Shown here piece by piece: positions 32,278 to 36,439 of a DNA stretch of 36,439 bases (position 1 is the stretch's first letter; each line of letters starts with the position of its first letter). The position numbers and the translations under genes were made by a program. The notes beneath the pieces were generated by a model. That model did not search any database. It was not told the origin of the DNA and saw only the letters and a program-made list of their open reading frames with translations. Origin of the DNA: an uncultured Ruminococcus sp. (lineage in GTDB: Bacteria; Bacillota; Clostridia; Oscillospirales; Ruminococcaceae); assembly GCA_946413815.1 (NCBI GenBank), contig CAMKMD010000042.1:1-36439 (forward strand), read 5' to 3'.

Positions 32278-32526
32278 ATGGAAAACCAACCAACTATTGA
32301 CCGAGCTTTATATAAGAAGATCAAGTCAATGGACAGAGCCACTATGGACAACTTCGTTAAAAACGTGTATCAGCAGGGATATAATGATGCACAGGCTCAA
32401 AGTATTGACTATGATAAGCTCAAAGCCGATTTAGCTTGTATCAAAGGAATCGGCGAGAGCAGACTTCAAGAAATATTGTCGGTCATTGATAAACATATCG
32501 AAAACACAAGCGATAAAGGAGGTTAA
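32278..32526 (+). CDS. Small helical partner of the NYN protein
   Basis: Unrecognised, 82 residues. The C-terminal half reads LKADLACIKGIGESRLQEIL, resembling a helix-hairpin-helix DNA-binding motif (KGIG). ATG 32278 is chosen because GGAGGT lies 7 bases before it; an ATG three codons upstream overlaps that site. It ends 3 bases before the NYN gene and shares its promoter, so the two probably act together. Confidence 0.75.
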   Translation: MENQPTIDRALYKKIKSMDRATMDNFVKNVYQQGYNDAQAQSIDYDKLKADLACIKGIGESRLQEILSVIDKHIENTSDKGG

Positions 32527-32529
32527 ACC

Positions 32530-33855
32530 TTGACCGTTGATACAAAAGAGGTAGTGACTGCCATAGCCTACCTGATTGGAGTAAGAAAATCGGCATTGGA
32601 AACGAGTTTCAGGCAAGAATGTCCCGATACTCTCGACACTCTCTATGCCAGCAAAGAAGCGACTATTATCCGCTATCTGGGCAAGCTGAGGACTTCATTG
32701 TTTCAGCATTTCAAAAAGACCGATGACGCTATGCGTTTTGACCTGAAAAACCTGACTTCTCTTGAATGGTATGACAAAGACAATATCCGACAGCTTGAGA
32801 AATGGGGAATACAGGTCATTCATGCGAATTACCGTTCCGAAAAGTATATGCAGGATCTCACACGGCTTATAAATGAACATATTGACAGCTGTTCGGGGCT
32901 TTTCTACGATTGGATAAATTGGGACTATATCAGAAACCTGTTCTACATCCCGAAATACAATAAGCCGAACGTGATGAAGGACGAGTTTACCAAGTACATG
33001 GCGAACATCGAGTATTATCCGTTTCAGCAGTACATATACTGGACACCCGGCAATCACGGCGGTATTCTTTCATCTGACCGCAAGTTTCTCAAACTTCTGT
33101 ATGAAATGAACGGCGATGTGTTCTCCGACTACACGAAATACCATGATGCCGATGACGATACCAGAAACAGCATTTATAATTTTATCGACAGTTCAGCCAA
33201 GACCGCTATTGCTGTTGACTGCGAAAATTCCAATCCATTCAAACTATACAGTGTTCTTAAAGGCTTAAATCAAGAAGAACTTGCCAGGATCGAAAAAATC
33301 ACGCTCTATGATGATCCGAACACTACAACAGGCTGGGACTGGCTGTCGAAATTCACGCAGATACCTACCGAGCATATTGAGATCGACCGAGTGACAGACA
33401 GAAAGTCGCTTGTAGACGTTAGAATGACCGCAAGTGTGGTCACGGACTTCTATCGGAACGGAGTGACTTCGTTCATCATCGTATCGAGCGACTCGGACTA
33501 TTGGGGCTTGATCGAGAGCCTGCCCGACGCAAACTTTCTTGTGATGTATGAGTATGAAAAGTGCGGTTCAGCGATAAAGAACGCTCTCACTCAACACGGT
33601 ATCTATTACTGTTCAATTGATGATTTCTGTTCTGCCGGCACCGAGGATATGAAACGTGCAGTACTCTTTGCGGAGCTTGAAAAGCACCTGCCTACGCTCA
33701 TAGGTGAGAACCCATTGGAGCTTACCCATAAACTATACGAAGAATCAAGGGTAACAGCAACGAAAAAGGAAATGGAGAATTTCTGCAATCGGTATGTCAA
33801 GACCTTGAAACTGAAAATCGTTGAGGGGAAATTTGTAATCGAGATACAGAAGTGA
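32530..33855 (+). CDS. NYN-domain (PIN-like) nuclease
   Basis: 441 residues. N-terminal helical domain (about 1-200, no known family), then an NYN domain at about 225-365 with the acidic set of the PIN-like fold: D230 in VDCENSN, D296 in SLVDVRM, and D321 and D323 in SSDSDYWG. E232/N233 and a final beta strand (NFLVMYEYEKCGSAIKNAL) also fit. NYN proteins are metal-dependent RNases; several belong to defence or toxin systems. The start is TTG at 32530 with AAGGAGG 7 bases upstream. Cargo role (defence, RNA decay or regulation) is unproven. A perfect terminator follows. Confidence 0.85.
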   Translation: MTVDTKEVVTAIAYLIGVRKSALETSFRQECPDTLDTLYASKEATIIRYLGKLRTSLFQHFKKTDDAMRFDLKNLTSLEWYDKDNIRQLEKWGIQVIHANYRSEKYMQDLTRLINEHIDSCSGLFYDWINWDYIRNLFYIPKYNKPNVMKDEFTKYMANIEYYPFQQYIYWTPGNHGGILSSDRKFLKLLYEMNGDVFSDYTKYHDADDDTRNSIYNFIDSSAKTAIAVDCENSNPFKLYSVLKGLNQEELARIEKITLYDDPNTTTGWDWLSKFTQIPTEHIEIDRVTDRKSLVDVRMTASVVTDFYRNGVTSFIIVSSDSDYWGLIESLPDANFLVMYEYEKCGSAIKNALTQHGIYYCSIDDFCSAGTEDMKRAVLFAELEKHLPTLIGENPLELTHKLYEESRVTATKKEMENFCNRYVKTLKLKIVEGKFVIEIQK

Positions 33856-33860
33856 AAAAT

Positions 33861-33893
33861 CAGGGAGCGATGTTACGCTCCCTGTTTTATTTT
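33861..33893 (+). terminator. Intrinsic terminator after the NYN gene
   Basis: CAGGGAGCG (33861-33869), ATGTTA loop, CGCTCCCTG (33876-33884), TTTTATTTT. Confidence 0.9.
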
Positions 33894-34026
33894 GTGCGCT
33901 ATGTTATGGGGAATTTGCTTTCAGAGGTCTTTTTTGCGGCGCATATCCAGACATTATCTGAAAGACTGGACTTTCAGCCTGCATTGCTCTATACTTATAT
34001 TATAGCCATTACAAGGAGGTCAACCT

Positions 34027-34269
34027 ATGGACATTTTGAATGATATGGTGGAACACATACGCTTGGACTTTGACCAAACCCTATTGGTCGATGAAGAATA
34101 CACCAATGCAGAAGAAAGATTGCACAACTTCATTGAAAACGAGCTGCCGCCTGAGAAATCACATGAAATAGACTCGCTCGTCAATGACGTAACAAATGCT
34201 ATGTTTCACGCTGCCATCTTGTACGGTATTAAGTATGGAGCAAGGCTCACAACGGAATTACTGGAATGA
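34027..34269 (+). CDS. Small hypothetical helical protein
   Basis: Unrecognised, 80 residues, acidic and helical. FIENELPPEKSHEIDSLVND and the closing FHAAILYGIKYGARL resemble small helical proteins seen repeatedly in Clostridial mobile elements. AAGGAGG lies about 7 bases before the ATG. Monocistronic: a 14-bp terminator stem starts in its stop codon. Confidence 0.75.
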   Translation: MDILNDMVEHIRLDFDQTLLVDEEYTNAEERLHNFIENELPPEKSHEIDSLVNDVTNAMFHAAILYGIKYGARLTTELLE

Positions 34270-34310
34270 TAAAATCCACGCAGATCACAAACGATTTGCG
34301 TGGATTTTAT
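34269..34310 (+). terminator. Terminator overlapping the stop codon of the 80-residue gene
   Basis: ATAAAATCCACGCA (34269-34282) and TGCGTGGATTTTAT (34297-34310) are perfect complements around a 14-base loop; the stem ends in AAAA/TTTT, so it can work in both directions. Confidence 0.85.
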
Positions 34311-34378
34311 TAGATGTACTGCAACATTAGTATTCCTTATCAATTTTGAATTGTATAACATCATTTTGTGCCTTTATA

Positions 34379-34407
34379 TTGAAGTATGCGGCGAAATGTG
34401 CTATAAT
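34379..34407 (+). promoter_or_regulatory. Promoter of the 472-residue orphan gene
   Basis: TTGAAG (34379-34384), 17-bp spacer, TATAAT (34402-34407), extended TGC. Leader about 55 bases to ATG 34468. Confidence 0.75.
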
Positions 34408-34467
34408 AGAATACGAAGAACATAGCTTTATGATAAGCTATAAACCAAATCAATGGAGAAACATAGT

Positions 34468-35883
34468 ATGTTTGATAAAATGGAATGGTACACGAAACAC
34501 GCCAAAAAGCTGGATAAGAAATATTATGCCAAAGGCGAGTCGATTTATGTTCTGCATCGCAGAACACTACAAACAGCAAAAAGTATAATCGACCTTATCA
34601 ACGATATTCCAGCCGACGATCTGTTCCTTGAGCTGTATATGCTTGTCAAGGATAAGAAATTTGGGAGTTTTGTAGGCAGATACCAGTATGTATTGGAAAT
34701 AGCTAAGGAAAAGCCCGATACTTTCGCTGAACAGCTATACGAATTCTATCTGAAAATGTCTGCGGACATAAAGAAGAACAATTATTATCAGGGGTTCTTT
34801 GAGTTTATGTCCTATTTTCAGAATGAAGATATGCGAGCTATGGACGCAAAACGCCAGCTCGTTTATCGGGCTTATGTCAATCTGCTGATGAATCAGACAG
34901 AATTTTTACGCAGGAACAAGTTTGAACTGAATAAAATGGTTGCTGGTGTTACAACAAAGGGCGAGCTGATCGAGGTTGATGACATCTGTCCGAGCCTGGA
35001 CTTCTGCGTTCATGAAATAGAGCATATAGCACTTATGACACCTGATAAGCTAACACCTGATACCATGTTAAAAGTTTATGCTAAGCGTGGCTATAAGGTC
35101 AATTCGTGGGAAGATACGGAGATTCTTCGTGTTACACAGCAGCTCCACACCAATGTAGTGGCGTATTTAACTCCCTACATCAATGAATTTACGATAGATA
35201 TTATCCCACAGGCAAGTTTTAGTCCTGCCCTCGGAGAGTATCTGAAAGATGTTCCGGTCTTAGTTAAAAACAGCGATGCTTTCAAAGAAACCCTCTGTCA
35301 CCGTCGCAAAACGCTCTCTGCGAATGGATTGAAGATTCATTTTGAAAACAGCACTTTCACAAAAGATGTGCTGCTCAAAGAGATCTATCATAACGGTGCA
35401 ATCGTGTGCCTTTATCGTATCGAAACTTCTCAGGGCGAAACGGCAGGCTTCTATAATACACAGACAAAGCAATTCGTTTCGATGTTCACACACACCGAGG
35501 AACAAACTACTCTGTTGGGAAACTATATCGAGAATACGATTCTATGGTGTTATGCGGCATTTGTAGGATCGGATACAAGTATTCTGCCGACCGCAGAGTC
35601 TTATAACGAGTATCTCAGTGATCCAAACGCAGAGATCACATTCACTTCAATCGGCGGAAAGCTGAGAGTGCCAACGGAAACCAAGCATATCCGTACCATT
35701 GCAGGAGATGACCGCTATGAAACTGAGGTCAAGCATATAAGCGGTTATATCCGTAAGCTGCCGGACGGACAGAAGGCTTCGGAACGGGCGGTAACTCTCG
35801 CTCAGTCGCTCGGTTATGACCTTGCAGACAATGAAACCTATGTACAGCCGTTTGAGCGTTCAAGCTGGATAATCAGGAAATAA
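34468..35883 (+). CDS. Large hypothetical cargo protein
   Basis: Unrecognised, 471-472 residues. Soluble, helical N-terminal half with several Tyr/Phe-rich segments (DKKYYAKGESIYVLHRRTLQ); the C-terminal half is alpha/beta (LYRIETSQGETAGFYNTQ). H-E-x2-H (HEIEH, about residue 188-192 counted from this start) resembles a zinc-protease HExxH motif, but no third ligand is evident. ATG 34468 is preferred over ATG 34453 because GGAG lies 9 bases before it, inside the longer alternative. It is the largest orphan in the window, with its own promoter and terminator, typical of element cargo. Confidence 0.8.
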   Translation: MFDKMEWYTKHAKKLDKKYYAKGESIYVLHRRTLQTAKSIIDLINDIPADDLFLELYMLVKDKKFGSFVGRYQYVLEIAKEKPDTFAEQLYEFYLKMSADIKKNNYYQGFFEFMSYFQNEDMRAMDAKRQLVYRAYVNLLMNQTEFLRRNKFELNKMVAGVTTKGELIEVDDICPSLDFCVHEIEHIALMTPDKLTPDTMLKVYAKRGYKVNSWEDTEILRVTQQLHTNVVAYLTPYINEFTIDIIPQASFSPALGEYLKDVPVLVKNSDAFKETLCHRRKTLSANGLKIHFENSTFTKDVLLKEIYHNGAIVCLYRIETSQGETAGFYNTQTKQFVSMFTHTEEQTTLLGNYIENTILWCYAAFVGSDTSILPTAESYNEYLSDPNAEITFTSIGGKLRVPTETKHIRTIAGDDRYETEVKHISGYIRKLPDGQKASERAVTLAQSLGYDLADNETYVQPFERSSWIIRK

Positions 35884-35889
35884 TTATTA

Positions 35890-35924
35890 CAAGAGGGCTT
35901 TTGCACAATGCAGAAGCCCTCTTG
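35890..35924. terminator. Bidirectional terminator between convergent genes
   Basis: CAAGAGGGCTT (35890-35900) pairs with AAGCCCTCTTG (35914-35924). TGCA inside the loop extends the stem. It serves the orphan gene and the convergent SRAP gene. Confidence 0.75.
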
Positions 35925-35947
35925 TTATCTATGAAAGAGATAATACT

Positions 35948-36439
35948 CTAAGTCTGCATAAATGCAGGTTTCGGCTCAGGATAGTCCTTTGCTTTCTCCA
36001 TGACCATATTCGTCAGAGCCTTCTTTGCTATCCTGCTGGGATCACTGTCAGGACGCACCCACTCATGCAAGCTGTCTTTGCCGAGGATAAGGGGCATTCG
36101 GTCATGGATAGATCTTACGGGTTCGACCGATTCTCTGGTAATCACGGCAAACATGGGTATCTGGACACCCCTATGCTCCTCAAAGCGGTACAGTCCTGCG
36201 AGGTATGTGATCTCAGCCCCTTCCGGCTGTATCGCATACTTTTCTTTTTTGATGTTCCGCTGTTCATTTGCGTTATGATAGCCGACCTCGGAGGGCGGTA
36301 TACCCCATTCGTAGTACCACGATGCTGGGATCACACACCTCCGCCTGAACCAAGAGTCTTTCCATACGGGCTTCTGGTTCGCTGTTTCGATACGGCAGTT
36401 GATAAGCGGTTTTGATGATTGTTCGACCGTGAAGCCCCA
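35948..36439 (-). CDS. SRAP-domain protein (YedK/HMCES-like), cut by the window edge
   Basis: Partial: 163 residues seen, the N-terminus (including catalytic Cys2) lies beyond 36439. The frame reads WGFTVEQSSKPLINCRIETA, then KDSWFRRRCVIPASWYYEWG. These are SRAP motifs: NARxE here as N14CRIE, and the PxxWYEW patch. HDRMPLIL near the C-terminus holds the conserved active-site His. SRAP proteins cross-link to abasic sites in single-stranded DNA and shield them; mobile elements that transfer as single strands often carry one. Translation clearly continues upstream, so the internal GTG at 36334 is not the true start. Confidence 0.88.
   Translation of the reverse strand, partial: WGFTVEQSSKPLINCRIETANQKPVWKDSWFRRRCVIPASWYYEWGIPPSEVGYHNANEQRNIKKEKYAIQPEGAEITYLAGLYRFEEHRGVQIPMFAVITRESVEPVRSIHDRMPLILGKDSLHEWVRPDSDPSRIAKKALTNMVMEKAKDYPEPKPAFMQT

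Overview
The window looks like chromosomal DNA of a low-to-moderate G+C, spore-forming gut or rumen Firmicute, most likely Ruminococcus or a close relative. This rests on gene content read by eye: an alpha/beta small acid-soluble spore protein, BspA-type leucine-rich-repeat proteins, a lactococcin-972-type bacteriocin locus, and a TnpX/TnpW plus Mob element typical of Clostridia. No tRNA, rRNA or CRISPR array was seen.

Left, 1-13,600, is host accessory DNA. A minus-strand pair encodes a small membrane protein and a protein with about 26 aromatic/glycine pentapeptides followed by a HEPN-like domain (R251-x6-H258). Their upstream DNA shares a perfect 14-bp box with the spore-protein gene at 4983-5258, and that box holds a sigma-G-type -10. 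Next come gene remnants, a secreted LRR protein with a transglutaminase-like triad, a family of palindromic intergenic repeats (one copy apparently nested in another), the spore-protein gene, a G+C-rich cytosolic LRR protein, and a bacteriocin operon (precursor, attenuating terminator, 7-TM immunity/permease protein, ABC ATPase). A truncated HAD phosphatase and a CPBP membrane protease close the region.

Right, from about 13,600 to the window end, is a mobilizable integrative element that runs off the edge or ends near it. It has two integration systems: a large serine recombinase with TnpW (13,616-15,541) and a tyrosine integrase with an excisionase-like protein (17,648-19,251). A regulatory block follows (sigma-like, HTH, DUF4314-like and WYL proteins, and twin promoters with identical layout), then an oriT-like region with five AATGCTC repeats, MobC and a MOB_P-type relaxase.

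The plus-strand module from 25,898 carries SSB, ParA, a ParB-like protein, a superfamily 2 helicase and small proteins. Its promoter, and that of a divergent zinc-finger/ribbon-helix-helix gene, each carry ATAGGGATAT in the spacer, suggesting one shared repressor. Downstream are three separately promoted cargo units: an NYN-domain nuclease with a small helical partner, an 80-residue protein, and an orphan 472-residue protein. An SRAP-domain (YedK/HMCES-like) gene is cut by the window edge.

The least explained systems are the possibly spore-linked aromatic-repeat/HEPN pair, the palindromic repeat family, the twin-box promoters, and the NYN and 472-residue cargo genes.
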